Assembly: GCF_024171925.1 (NCBI RefSeq)
Contig: NZ_JAMTCO010000007.1
Span: 1 to 64,000, forward strand
DNA length: 64,000 bases
Origin: Actinokineospora diospyrosa
GTDB lineage: Bacteria > Actinomycetota > Actinomycetes > Mycobacteriales > Pseudonocardiaceae
Direction of reading: 5' to 3'
Shown here: positions 8,499-16,927 of the stretch, piece by piece
How positions within the stretch are numbered: position 1 is the stretch's first letter
Layout of the letters: each line of letters starts with the position of its first letter
Program-made: the position numbers and the translations under genes
The notes under the pieces: generated by a model
What the model saw: only the letters and a program-made list of their open reading frames with translations
What the model was told of the DNA's origin: nothing
Database searches by the model: none

Positions 8499-8540
8499 CG
8501 TATCTGCTTATCTACGGCGATCAGTAGATAAGCAGATACG
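8499..8540. repeat. Perfect 17-bp inverted repeat between thiolase and ATPase genes
   Basis: CGTATCTGCTTATCTAC, eight bases, then its exact reverse complement. The stem is A/T-rich for this genome and is not followed by a T-run. It starts four bases after the thiolase stop. It may be a terminator-like hairpin or an operator for the next gene; the sequence does not decide. Confidence 0.8.
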
Positions 8541-8606
8541 CACCTAGCGGTGGGCGCGCCGGGGGAAATATCGGGCTGGTCCTAGATGCGCCGATACGGT
8601 CGCGGG

Positions 8607-9800
8607 ATGGATCCGGTGCGCAACCCCTTCGCCCCCGGCGCCGGTCAGCGCCCCCCGGAGCTGGCGGGCCGGGAGAAGGAGCTGCGGGCCTTCGAGGTCG
8701 TGCTCGAGCGCGTCGCCAGGGGTAGGCCAGAGCGCAGCCTCGTGCTCACCGGGCTGCGCGGGGTCGGCAAGACGGTCCTGCTCGGCGAGCTGCGGTCGAT
8801 GGCGGTCCGCCGGGGCTGGGGCGCGGGCAAGATCGAGGCCCGACCGGACGCCGACCTGCGCAGGCCGCTCGCTGCCGCGCTGCACCGGGCGATCCGCGAC
8901 CTGGCCGTGCGCCACCGGGCCCCGGAGCGGGTCGAGCAGGTGCTCGGTGTGCTCAAGGCGTTCGCGCTGAAGGCGAACCCGGACGGGGCCAAGCTGCGCG
9001 AGCGCTGGCAGCCGGGCATCGACGTCCCGGCGACCCAGGGCCGCGCGGACTCGGGGGACATCGAGATCGACCTGGTGGAGCTGTTCACCGAGGTCGCCGA
9101 GCTGGCCCAGGACGTCGGCACCGGCGTCGCGGTGCTGATCGACGAGATGCAGGACATCGGCGCCGACGACATCTCCGCACTGTGCGCGGCCTGCCACGAG
9201 CTGTCGCAGTCCGGCGCGCCGCTGGTCGTGGTCGGTGCCGGGCTGCCGCACCTGCCCGCGGTGCTCTCGGCGAGCAAGTCCTACTCCGAGCGGCTGTTCC
9301 GCTACGTGCGCATCGACCGGCTCGACCGCGAGGACGCCGACCAGGCCGTGCTGGTGCCGGTCGACCGCGAGCAGGCCGAGATCACCCCGGACGCGCTCGC
9401 CGCGCTGTTCGAGCGCTCCGGCGGCTACCCGTACTTCATCCAGGCCTTCGGCAAGGCAGCCTGGGACGCCGCACCGGCCGACCCGATCACCGCGGAGGAC
9501 GTGCTGGTCGCCGCGCCGGAGGCCGAGGCGGAGCTGGCCGTGGGGTTCTTCGGCTCCCGCTACGAGCGCGCCACCCCGGCCGAGCGGGAATACCTGCGGG
9601 CGATGGCCGAGCTGACCGACGGCAAGGACGAGAGCTCCGGGACCTCCGACATCGCGGTGTTCCTCGGCCGCAAGCCGTCCTCGCTCTCGCCCGCGCGGGA
9701 CAGCCTGATCAAGAAGGGCCTGGTCTACTCCGCCGAGCGCGGCCGGATCGCCTTCACCGTGCCGCACTTCGGCCGCTACCTGCTGGGCATGGAGGAGTGA
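8607..9800 (+). CDS. AAA-type ATPase of the NTPase/HTH (orc1/cdc6-like) kind
   Basis: 397 residues; the ATG before DPVRNPFAPGAG is preferred over one seven codons earlier. Walker A is GLRGVGKTVLL (residues ~50-60) and Walker B is VLIDEMQD (~176-183). The sensor region (GAGLPHLPAVLSASKSYSER) and a winged-helix-like C-terminus (SLSPARDSLIKKGLVYSAERG) fit AAA_16/Orc1-like ATPases common in actinomycetes. Soluble, probably DNA- or protein-binding. The biological role of this family is not established and no partner is evident nearby. Confidence 0.82.
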   Translation: MDPVRNPFAPGAGQRPPELAGREKELRAFEVVLERVARGRPERSLVLTGLRGVGKTVLLGELRSMAVRRGWGAGKIEARPDADLRRPLAAALHRAIRDLAVRHRAPERVEQVLGVLKAFALKANPDGAKLRERWQPGIDVPATQGRADSGDIEIDLVELFTEVAELAQDVGTGVAVLIDEMQDIGADDISALCAACHELSQSGAPLVVVGAGLPHLPAVLSASKSYSERLFRYVRIDRLDREDADQAVLVPVDREQAEITPDALAALFERSGGYPYFIQAFGKAAWDAAPADPITAEDVLVAAPEAEAELAVGFFGSRYERATPAEREYLRAMAELTDGKDESSGTSDIAVFLGRKPSSLSPARDSLIKKGLVYSAERGRIAFTVPHFGRYLLGMEE

Positions 9801-10082
9801 CGCCGGTTCTGGCGCACTCTCGACCTATCTAGCACTCCCCCTAGAAAGCCCTATAAACCGCGATCGGTGATCGCGGTGTGCCCGCGCGCGTTAGCACAGT
9901 GTTCGCCAGCTCACCAGAAACCGGACACTATCCGGTGAGCTCCAGGTCACTGCCGACGATTCATCGGTGTGTGCGCCAGTTCACCGGACAGATAGGTGCA
10001 ATTGCGGCCCCTAGCGTGCATACTTGGGTCATGCCACTCAGCCAGAGCGGCGAGCGAAGTCCTTAGAGGGGATGCAAGAGCA

Positions 10083-10226
10083 ATGAACGTGACCGCGAAG
10101 ATCCGTGCCCGCCGCGCCGAGGCCCGGACGCGCAAGGCCGTGAACCGCGCGATCGACCAGGCCGCCACGCCGGCGATGCGCCACGAGCTGATCGCCCTGG
10201 CGCAGACCCAGAACGTCTGGCGCTGA
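10083..10226 (+). CDS. Small basic protein, unknown function
   Basis: 47 residues (MNVTAKIRARRAEARTRKAV ... LIALAQTQNVWR) from an ATG preceded by GAGGGG. It is rich in Arg/Ala in its first half and probably one long helix. It is followed by two hairpins, which supports real transcription. Similar short ORFs are, to my recollection, often annotated in related genomes as hypothetical proteins. From 9801 to 10082 there is only an inverted repeat (GCTCACC at 9909-9915 with GGTGAGC at 9934-9940) that may belong to its promoter. Confidence 0.6.
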   Translation: MNVTAKIRARRAEARTRKAVNRAIDQAATPAMRHELIALAQTQNVWR

Positions 10227-10237
10227 CCCACGAGCTT

Positions 10238-10273
10238 GGGCTGGGGATGTGATGCAGGGCACATCTCCAGCCC
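10238..10273 (+). terminator. Hairpin after the small basic protein gene
   Basis: GGGCTGGGGATGTG pairs with CACATCTCCAGCCC with one wobble across an 8-base loop. Only a weak T-content follows. It lies 11 bases after the stop codon. Confidence 0.6.
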
Positions 10274-10313
10274 GTTGTAACACCACCGGGGCTCTCCACG
10301 ATGTTCCGGTTGA

Positions 10314-10366
10314 CCCCGTAGCGCTGGCGGACCCCCGACCTGGCAGCGCTACGGGGTTTCCTTATT
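10314..10366 (+). terminator. Strong Rho-independent terminator
   Basis: Perfect 13-bp stem CCCCGTAGCGCTG / CAGCGCTACGGGG with a 17-base loop, followed by TTTCCTTATT. Plus-strand direction. It is a second terminator 88 bases beyond the small gene, or the end of an unrecognised short RNA. Confidence 0.8.
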
Positions 10367-10832
10367 CCCCAGGGCTTTCGCCCAGCGCGGCCGTGCCGAT
10401 CCCGGCCGCGCGCCCACCGGTCCACCAGTTCGTCCGCCGCTCGGCGAAGTGGCCCGGTTCGACGGACGGCGAACGGCACCCGGTCCCGCCCCGAGCCCCA
10501 CCCGCGCCCCGTGCGCGCCGGGCGGCGGTCGACTATTGGTTGCCCTAGAGCGACCAACGGAGAGTGACCGTATTTCGCCATCCACCATGGGATTGCCCTG
10601 TGCGGATGAACCGGACACCGGCACCGAGCGTCGCCGGACTGGGCCGCCTGGATTGCCTGGTATGCGGTTGATTGGGCCAAGTGCGCCGCGACTACTCCAC
10701 CCGTTCAGTTCTACAGCCGACGGATGGCGGTCGTCGTAGGCCATCCGCAGTAGCAGTGGGTCATGGTGTCACCCGATAGGTGAGGCGGATCACAAGGATG
10801 CCGCTCACCGACGAACACGCTCCGCTTACCGT
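10367..10832. other. Intergenic stretch without supported genes
   Basis: Open frames on both strands here are overlapping and lack ribosome-binding sites or recognisable motifs. A short inverted repeat TCACC-CGATA-GGTGA lies near 10770-10784, upstream of the operator at 10833. It is read as the promoter region of the small membrane protein gene. Confidence 0.5.
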
Positions 10833-10846
10833 CTACTACCCAGTAG
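10833..10846. promoter_or_regulatory. Putative TetR operator, site 3
   Basis: CTACTACCCAGTAG has perfect CTACT/AGTAG arms. It is the third occurrence of the palindrome seen at 2765 and 7159, here 33 bp upstream of the small membrane protein gene at 10880. Confidence 0.62.
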
Positions 10847-10879
10847 TTACCTGCCTGGCACGCCTCGACGAGGAAACTG

Positions 10880-11263
10880 ATGGGTAATCGCAGTACCACG
10901 AAGGAGCCTGACACCTTGGCCGTGACAGGAACGGAGTCCGTGGGCACGGACGTCCGCCGCACCCTGCACCTCACCTTCGAAGACCCGGCACTGCAGGTGC
11001 CGCCCATGCCACACCGCTATGTGGACCGGGCCACCAGTGCCGACGCCGCCGCACCGCACGTGCGACGCACCCGCCTGCACGACAAGGCGCTGGTGCTCGC
11101 CGAGCGGTTGCTCGGCGGCTGGGCGCCGACGCTGCACCGGGCGATGTTGCTGGTCGCCTGCGTCGTCGTGGCGCTCATCGTGCTCGCCGTCGTCGCCGGG
11201 GTCGTGCCTGCCCTGGCGAGCGCGGCGCTGCTGGTGCTGATGAGCGTTCTGCGCCAGCGCTGA
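10880..11263 (+). CDS. Small membrane protein, unknown function
   Basis: 127 residues from an ATG with GAGGAA upstream; a TTG at 10916 preceded by AAGGAG is an alternative start. The first ~85 residues are polar with Arg/His-rich stretches. The C-terminus holds one long or two short hydrophobic segments (AMLLVACVVVALIVLAVVAG and VPALASAALLVLM), so it is an inner-membrane protein with a cytoplasmic N-terminal domain or the reverse. No family was recognised. The operator-like site upstream suggests control by the same TetR as the lipid genes. Confidence 0.62.
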   Translation: MGNRSTTKEPDTLAVTGTESVGTDVRRTLHLTFEDPALQVPPMPHRYVDRATSADAAAPHVRRTRLHDKALVLAERLLGGWAPTLHRAMLLVACVVVALIVLAVVAGVVPALASAALLVLMSVLRQR

Positions 11264-11321
11264 TCGATGGCGGAAGGGGCGGGTCCACACCGGGACCCGC
11301 CCCTTCCAGCACGCGAACCGC

Positions 11322-12956
11322 TCAGTGCGTGGCGACCGGCCGCAGCTTCGCCGAGTTCTCGTCGACGTGGTAGTCAGCGGGCTCGGTCTGGTCGATCCCG
11401 TTGAACACCTTGAGCTTGCGGGCGAGCAGGGTGAGCAGCACGGCCACGACCAGGTTCGTCACCAGCGCGATGAACCCGACGTAGATCTGCACCGTCGTGC
11501 CGCCGAACGGGTGCCAGCCGAACAGGTTCAGCTCACCGAGCTTGAGCGCGGACGCGCCGAAGTGCTTGCGCTTGCCGTCGGCGCTGGGGATGTTGTAGAG
11601 CATGATCATTCCCCAGCCCATGCCCGCGATCCAGCCGCCGACCAGGCCCCAGATGTGGAACCACCGGGTGTAGAGCGCGATCGCCACCGCAGGCAGGGTT
11701 TGCAGGATCATCACGCCGCCGATGAGCTGCAGGTCGATCGAGAACTGCGGGTCGATGAACAGCACGAAGGCCACCGCGCCGAACTTGACCACCAGTGAGG
11801 CGAACTTGGCCTGCTTGGCCTCGTCCTTCGGGGTGGCGTCGCGGCGGATGTACTCCTTGTAGATGTTGCGGGTCCACAGGTTCGCCGCCGCGATGGACAT
11901 GATCGCCGCGGGCACCAGGGCCCCGATGCCGATCGCGGCGAAGGCCACGCCCGCGAACCAGGCGGGGAACTGGCCAGCGAACAGGTTCGGGATGATCGTG
12001 TTCGTGTCCGGGTTGCCGGTCGCCTGGTTGACCAACGGCTTGGTCCCGGCGGCGATGGCCACGAAACCCAGCAGCGCCAACAGTCCCAGCAGCAACGAGT
12101 ACGCCGGGAGCGCGGACATGTTGCGCTTGATCACGGTGCGCCCGCGCGAGGCGAGCACGCCGGTGAGCGAGTGCGGGTACAGGAACAGCGCCAGCGCCGA
12201 GCCCAGGGCCAGCGTCGCGTACTGCAACTGGTTGTTGGCGTTGAGCAGCAACCCGTCGCCGGGGGCAGGCGTCGCCTTGAACTTCTCGTCGGCCGCCTGG
12301 AAGATCGCGCCCCACCCGCCGAGCTTGATCGGCAGGTACACCACGGCCACGATGATCACGAGGTAGACCAGGATGTCCTTGACGAACGCGATCAGCGCGG
12401 GCGCCCGCAGGCCGGACTGGTAGGTGTAGACCGCCAGGATGACGAACGCGATCAGCAGCGGCAGGTGCCCGACGATGCCGGATCCGTTGAGCCCCAACGT
12501 GCGCAGCACCGCTTCGAGCCCGACCAGTTGCAGCGCGATGTACGGCATGGTCGCGACGATGCCGGTGATGGCGACGAGCAGCGCGAGCACCGAGGAGCCG
12601 TAGCGGCCGCGGACGAAGTCGGCCGGGGTGACGTACCCGCGGGCGCGCGACACCGACCAGATCCGCAGCAACGGCATGAACGCCAACGGGTAGAGGATCA
12701 CGGTGTAGGGCAGGGCGAAGAAGCCCGCCGCACCGGCGCTGAACATCAGCGCGGGCACCGCCACGAAGGTGTAGGCCGTGTAGACGTCACCGCCGATGAG
12801 GAACCAGGTGATCCACGACCCGAACTTGCGCCCGCCGAGGCCCCACTCGTCGAGGTGGTCGAGGGTGCTGCCCGCCTTCCACCTGGCCGCGAGGAACCCC
12901 AGCACGGTCACCAGGCCGAAGAGGACGACGAAGACGATCAGCTCGGTCCACCTCAT
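11322..12956 (-). CDS. mctP: Sodium:solute symporter, monocarboxylate permease MctP/ActP-like
   Basis: 544 residues with about 13 transmembrane helices, the usual SSS-family size. The start ATG overlaps the stop of the upstream DUF3311 gene (ATGA); the open frame further upstream is not coding. Recognisable parts are WGLGGRKFGSWITWFLIGGDVYTAYTF, then RARGYVTPADFVRGRYGS and LALFLYPHSLTGVLASRG, as in acetate/pyruvate/propionate permeases. It imports short monocarboxylates with Na+ or H+ at the cytoplasmic membrane. The DUF3311-SSS pair is a standard actinobacterial unit. The gene symbol is by family resemblance; the substrate is not proven. Confidence 0.88.
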   Translation of the reverse strand: MRWTELIVFVVLFGLVTVLGFLAARWKAGSTLDHLDEWGLGGRKFGSWITWFLIGGDVYTAYTFVAVPALMFSAGAAGFFALPYTVILYPLAFMPLLRIWSVSRARGYVTPADFVRGRYGSSVLALLVAITGIVATMPYIALQLVGLEAVLRTLGLNGSGIVGHLPLLIAFVILAVYTYQSGLRAPALIAFVKDILVYLVIIVAVVYLPIKLGGWGAIFQAADEKFKATPAPGDGLLLNANNQLQYATLALGSALALFLYPHSLTGVLASRGRTVIKRNMSALPAYSLLLGLLALLGFVAIAAGTKPLVNQATGNPDTNTIIPNLFAGQFPAWFAGVAFAAIGIGALVPAAIMSIAAANLWTRNIYKEYIRRDATPKDEAKQAKFASLVVKFGAVAFVLFIDPQFSIDLQLIGGVMILQTLPAVAIALYTRWFHIWGLVGGWIAGMGWGMIMLYNIPSADGKRKHFGASALKLGELNLFGWHPFGGTTVQIYVGFIALVTNLVVAVLLTLLARKLKVFNGIDQTEPADYHVDENSAKLRPVATH

Positions 12957-13222
12957 CGGCCCGCCCCCTCGTCCAGCGTGTCCACGTCGCGGTCGGTGCC
13001 GCGCGCCGGGACCGTCGGCTTGTCCTTGGTCTTGGCGAACACGATCGCGGTCGCCAGCACGCCGAGCGCGACGCCCGCGAGCTGGAACCAGTAGAAGAAC
13101 GGCATGCCGAACAGCGCGGGCCCGCTGCGGTTGAAGATCGGGGTGATCAGCAGGGCGAGTGGGATCAGCAGCAGCAGGTTCCAGTTGCTCCAGCGGATGC
13201 CGGAGCGGCCGGGTTGTGTCAT
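12953..13222 (-). CDS. DUF3311 small membrane protein, partner of the symporter
   Basis: 89 residues with two transmembrane helices (WNLLLLIPLALLITPIF and FYWFQLAGVALGVLATAIVF) and a charged C-terminal tail, the layout of DUF3311 proteins that precede sodium:solute symporters. The ATG at 13222 was chosen because the two helices begin soon after it; the longer frame is Cys-rich and unconvincing. The stop overlaps the permease start by four bases, indicating translational coupling. It is probably a small subunit or assembly factor of the permease. Confidence 0.85.
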   Translation of the reverse strand: MTQPGRSGIRWSNWNLLLLIPLALLITPIFNRSGPALFGMPFFYWFQLAGVALGVLATAIVFAKTKDKPTVPARGTDRDVDTLDEGAGR

Positions 13223-13377
13223 CGGGGCCTCGCTCTCCGTGACGGGAGGTATGCCGCGACACACTAGAGCCCGAACACCGGTCTCGTCACCAGGTAACTC
13301 GCTGTGCGCCCATTTGGCCCTTTGTTGGCGACCGATCGCCGCCGCCGAGCACCGCTCTCCACAGGCTGTGCACAACC

Positions 13378-13398
13378 TTGTCCACAGCTTGTGGACAA
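13378..13398. promoter_or_regulatory. Convergent pair of perfect DnaA-box sequences
   Basis: TTGTCCACA and its reverse complement TGTGGACAA are separated by three bases. CTCTCCACA (13355-13363) and CTGTGCACA (13366-13374) lie just upstream. The cluster is 130-180 bp upstream of the DUF3311-mctP operon. Confidence 0.7.
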
Positions 13399-13475
13399 CT
13401 CTGCGGCGGCTGTGACGTGTGGGACTGGTGGGTAGGACCAGGGGAGACGGCGGTTGTCCCCAGGGTGTTCCCAGG

Positions 13476-13715
13476 TCAGTCCACAGCCGGGGCGACCCGC
13501 GCGGCGAGCTCGTCGCCGACGATCAGCAGGCACGGCAGGCACCGGGTGCCTTCATGCGAGCGGGTGACGCGGGCGAAGGGCACGGTGTGCAGGCAGGCCG
13601 CCTCGATGAAACTCGCGGGCCGCTCACCAGCGGGGAAGGCGTGCACGCGCTCGTCGTAACCGGAGCGCTGCCAGCGCCAACCGCGGTGCTCGCGCGCGGT
13701 GCGGTGTTCGGCCAC
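13476..13715 (-). CDS. Small Cys/His protein, unknown function
   Basis: 79 residues from a GTG preceded by GGGAGG five bases upstream. The segment CLHTVPFARVTRSHEGTRCLPC contains two spaced Cys/His groups that could bind a metal ion or form a small zinc ribbon. No enzyme signature. It lies between the DnaA-box cluster and the PEP carboxykinase terminator, on its own transcript. Small proteins of this type occur in related genomes as far as I recall, but no function is known to me. Confidence 0.6.
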   Translation of the reverse strand: MAEHRTAREHRGWRWQRSGYDERVHAFPAGERPASFIEAACLHTVPFARVTRSHEGTRCLPCLLIVGDELAARVAPAVD

Positions 13716-13793
13716 TGGACCTCCCCTCCTCGGTGTGCGCACACCATCCCAGAACGGACCCCGGCGTGCTGTGACCCACCGAACACGCGCACG

Positions 13794-13832
13794 AAAAACC
13801 GGCCCCCACCACGAGCGCGGTGAGGGCCGGTT
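13794..13832 (-). terminator. Terminator of the PEP carboxykinase gene
   Basis: AACCGGCCC pairs with GGGCCGGTT. On the minus strand the stem is followed by a run of T (TTTTT, from AAAAA at 13794-13798), just after the pckG stop. On the plus strand TTTCTGTGT follows, so it may work in both directions. Confidence 0.8.
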
Positions 13833-13848
13833 TCTGTGTATGCGGGGC

Positions 13849-15672
13849 TCAGCCCAGCCGCTGCTTGAGCAGCTCGAGCTCGTCGCGCAACGGGGTGGGC
13901 AGCTTGTCGCCGATCTTGTCGAACCACTCCTCGATCAGCGGCAGCTCGGCGCGCCACTCCTCGGCCGAGACCTCGAGCGCGGCCTCGATGTCGGCGCGGT
14001 CGCCGTCGACACCGTCGAGGTCGAGCTCGTCGGCGGTGGGAACCCAACCGATCGGGGTCTCCCGCGCGGCAGCCTTGCCCTCGATGCGCTCGATGGCCCA
14101 CTTCAGGATGCGGCTGTTCTCGCCGAACCCGGGCCACAGGAAGCGCTTGTCCTCGCCGCGGCGGAACCAGTTGACGTAGAAGATCTTCGGCAACTTGGTC
14201 GCGTCGGCGCGCTTGCCGGTCTCGATCCAGTGGTTGAAGTAGTCACCGGCGTTGTAGCCGATGAACGGCAGCATCGCCATCGGGTCGCGGCGCACGACAC
14301 CGACCGCGCCGACCGCGGCCGCGGTGGTCTCGCTCGACAGCGTCGCACCCATGAAGGTGCCGTGCTGCCAGTCGCGCGACTCGGTCACCAGCGGGATGGT
14401 CGTCGCCCGGCGGCCGCCGAAGAAGATCGCCGAGATCGGCACGCCCTGCGGGTCGTCCCACTCGGCGGCCTTGGTGTCGCACTGGTCGATCGGGGTGCAG
14501 TAGCGCGAGTTCGGGTGCGCCGCCTTCTCCTGCGAGCCGGGCGCCCAGTCCGCCTTCTTCCACGAGGTGAGGTGCTCCGGCGCGGCGCCGATGCCCTCCC
14601 ACCAGATGTCACCGTCGTCGGTCAGCGCGACGTTGGTGAACAGCGAGTTGCCCTTGGCGATGGTGCGCATCGCGTTCGGGTTGGTGTGGTAGTCGGTGCC
14701 CGGTGCCACGCCGAAGAAGCCGTTCTCCGGGTTGACCGCGTAGAGGCGGCCGTCGGCGCCGAAGCGCATCCAGGCGATGTCGTCGCCGATGGTCTCGACC
14801 TTCCACCCGGGGATGGTCGGCTCCAGCATGGCGAGGTTGGTCTTGCCGCAGGCGCTGGGGAACGCGGCCGCGACGAAGTAGACCTTGTCCTCGGGCGAGG
14901 TGAGCTTGAGGATCAGCATGTGCTCGGCGAGCCAGCCCTCGTCGCGGCCGATGACCGAGGCGATGCGCAGCGAGTAGCACTTCTTGCCCAGCAGCGCGTT
15001 GCCGCCGTAACCGGAGCCGTAGCTCCAGATCAGCCGCTCCTCCGGGAAGTGCACGATGTACTTGGTGTCGTTGCACGGCCACGCGACGTCGGCCTGGCCC
15101 GGCTCCAGCGGCGCGCCGATCGAGTGCAGCGCGGGCACGAAGTCACGCTCGGTGCCGTCGGCGTCGATGAAGCGCTCGAGCGCCTTGGTGCCCATCCGGG
15201 TCATGATCTTCATCGAGACCACGACGTATTCGGAATCGGTGATCTCCACGCCGAGCATCGGGTTCTCCGCGTTGAGCGGGCCCATGCAGAACGGGATCAC
15301 GTACATGGTGCGACCGCGCATCGAACCGCGGTAGAGCTCGGTCATGACCGACTTCATCTCGGCCGGGTCCATCCAGTTGTTGGTTGGACCGGCGTCGGCC
15401 TCGTCGACCGAGCAGATGTAGGTGCGCTCCTCGACCCGGGCGACGTCGTTGGGGTCGGAGGCCGCGTAGAACGAGTTCGGCTTCTTGTCCAGGCGGGTGA
15501 ACGTGCCCGCGTCGACCAGCTTGTCGGTGAGCCGGGTCCACTCCTGCTCGGACCCGTCGACCCAGACCACCTGCTCGGGGGCGGTCAGCTCAGCAACCTC
15601 GCGCACCCACGCCAGGAGTCGTTTGTGCGTCGTCGGTGCCTGGTCAACGCCAGGGATTGTCACTGCCGTCAT
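13849..15672 (-). CDS. pckG: Phosphoenolpyruvate carboxykinase (GTP)
   Basis: 607 residues, the normal length of GTP-dependent PEPCK. It catalyses oxaloacetate + GTP to PEP + GDP + CO2, the entry to gluconeogenesis. The P-loop [13 protein letters not shown] lies near residue 272, with VEWV-type substrate loops in [20 protein letters not shown] and the metal/GTP-site segments [21 protein letters not shown] and [14 protein letters not shown]. The ATG at 15672 ([14 protein letters not shown]) has a GAGG-type site upstream; the frame upstream is not conserved-looking. A terminator follows. Growth on the monocarboxylates imported by the nearby permease would need this enzyme. Confidence 0.97.
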   Translation of the reverse strand: MTAVTIPGVDQAPTTHKRLLAWVREVAELTAPEQVVWVDGSEQEWTRLTDKLVDAGTFTRLDKKPNSFYAASDPNDVARVEERTYICSVDEADAGPTNNWMDPAEMKSVMTELYRGSMRGRTMYVIPFCMGPLNAENPMLGVEITDSEYVVVSMKIMTRMGTKALERFIDADGTERDFVPALHSIGAPLEPGQADVAWPCNDTKYIVHFPEERLIWSYGSGYGGNALLGKKCYSLRIASVIGRDEGWLAEHMLILKLTSPEDKVYFVAAAFPSACGKTNLAMLEPTIPGWKVETIGDDIAWMRFGADGRLYAVNPENGFFGVAPGTDYHTNPNAMRTIAKGNSLFTNVALTDDGDIWWEGIGAAPEHLTSWKKADWAPGSQEKAAHPNSRYCTPIDQCDTKAAEWDDPQGVPISAIFFGGRRATTIPLVTESRDWQHGTFMGATLSSETTAAAVGAVGVVRRDPMAMLPFIGYNAGDYFNHWIETGKRADATKLPKIFYVNWFRRGEDKRFLWPGFGENSRILKWAIERIEGKAAARETPIGWVPTADELDLDGVDGDRADIEAALEVSAEEWRAELPLIEEWFDKIGDKLPTPLRDELELLKQRLG

Positions 15673-15997
15673 CTCGCCTCGTCTCCTGACTGAACGCCGA
15701 AATGCCGATCGGGACACCACCGACCTGACCGGGGACGGCGGCGTCCTAACCGAATGGCTGAGCCCCCGCCCATGTCGAGCGGGTGCGTGCCGTGAAGGAA
15801 TGCATATGAGGCTAGCGGGGTGACGGCGAGGTAACCGAGACCTTGCCTGTCGGTTCTCTCACAAGAACGATAAGGGAATCGATTCAGTACCCACTTGCGA
15901 GGCTGCAAATCGACCGATCGGACGTTCGGATACCGGACAGTCGTGACTCACAGTGATCTCGGCCACGGCTGAGCAGGTCAAACGGGGCTGAACAAGC
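15673..15997. other. Promoter region of pckG, no gene seen
   Basis: No convincing ORF. A perfect 10-bp palindrome GAATCGATTC is at 15876-15885, about 200 bp upstream of the pckG start, and could be an operator. Confidence 0.45.
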
Positions 15998-16031
15998 GAG
16001 ATCCCGGCACGGAGAGACGTGCCGGGATCTC
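15998..16031 (-). terminator. Hairpin after the acidic-repeat protein gene
   Basis: Perfect 14-bp stem GAGATCCCGGCACG / CGTGCCGGGATCTC with a 6-base loop, 63 bases downstream of the minus-strand gene at 16094. There is no clear T-run; high-GC terminators often lack one. Confidence 0.7.
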
Positions 16032-16093
16032 ACGCAGCGTGGTTCAGATTACAGGGTGGGCAGCGTCTCGCCGAACCCCGGTAACGCGCGGGC

Positions 16094-16828
16094 TCAGCCC
16101 TGCCAGTTGGCGTCCGAGCCTGCGGCGGTGGGGGCGGCACCGGCCGAGTCGGACTCGTAGGAGCCGTCGGCGTTGATGTGACCGGTCTCGACGGTGGACC
16201 ACTCGTCCTCGCCGGTGTGCTGGGCCACGGTCACGTCGCCGTCGGCCTCGATGACGATGGCCTCGTCGGCCTCGCCGTCGCCGTCGTTGTCGGTGAACGC
16301 GTAGGTGTTGCCCTGCTCGTCGGTGACCACGGCGGTGTCGTTGGTGCCGTCGCCGTCCGCGTCGTACTGCGCCTCGCCCGCGGTCACGTCGCCGGACTTG
16401 GTGTCGACGGTGATGTCGTCGCCCGAGCCGGAGTTCACCGGGGTGGCGGCGTCGTCGCCGGAGTCGTGCGAGGGGGACTTGGAGCCGTGCTCGTCGGCGC
16501 CGTCGCCACCGGGGGCGTTCACCGAGTTCGCGTCCGACTCGGTCCACTCGCCGGAGGTCTCGTTGTACTCGGCCGCGGCGACCACGTTGCCCTGGTCGTC
16601 GAGCTGCACCGCGGTGTCGGCGTTGCCGTCGCCATCGGTGTCGGCGAAAGCGATGTAGCCGTCCTCGGTCTGGACCACGGCGGTGTCGTTGTCACCGTCC
16701 TGGTCGTAGTCGAAGTTCTCCTGGACCTCGTACTCCTCGCCACCGACCTCGACGGTCAACTCGTCGTGGCCCGCGTCAGCAGTGCTGTCGGTCGCGGTGT
16801 CGTCGGCGCCGGTCTCGTCAACGTACAC
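16094..16828 (-). CDS. Very acidic protein with repeated DxDGDGxxD calcium-binding-like loops
   Basis: 244 residues from a GTG with AGAGGGGG upstream. Four repeated segments carry Asp-rich loops: DYDQDGDNDTAVV, DTDGDGNADTAV, DADGDGTNDTAVV and DNDGDGEADEAIV, alternating with short beta-strand pairs (YIAFA, TYAFT). The loops resemble EF-hand/dockerin-type calcium sites as in DUF6802-like actinobacterial proteins. No signal peptide or membrane segment is visible, so it is probably cytoplasmic or exported by an unusual route. It follows the dynamin-like gene by 99 bases on the same strand and may be cotranscribed. Confidence 0.72.
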   Translation of the reverse strand: MYVDETGADDTATDSTADAGHDELTVEVGGEEYEVQENFDYDQDGDNDTAVVQTEDGYIAFADTDGDGNADTAVQLDDQGNVVAAAEYNETSGEWTESDANSVNAPGGDGADEHGSKSPSHDSGDDAATPVNSGSGDDITVDTKSGDVTAGEAQYDADGDGTNDTAVVTDEQGNTYAFTDNDGDGEADEAIVIEADGDVTVAQHTGEDEWSTVETGHINADGSYESDSAGAAPTAAGSDANWQG

Positions 16829-16927
16829 GGGTAGCCCCCTCTGGCTGATCCCTTGGCGGGATGCTCAATGGCTTGTTGTTGGCGGTATGACTGACGCTTC
16901 GCCCCGCTGGTTCCCGGCGTTACGACG

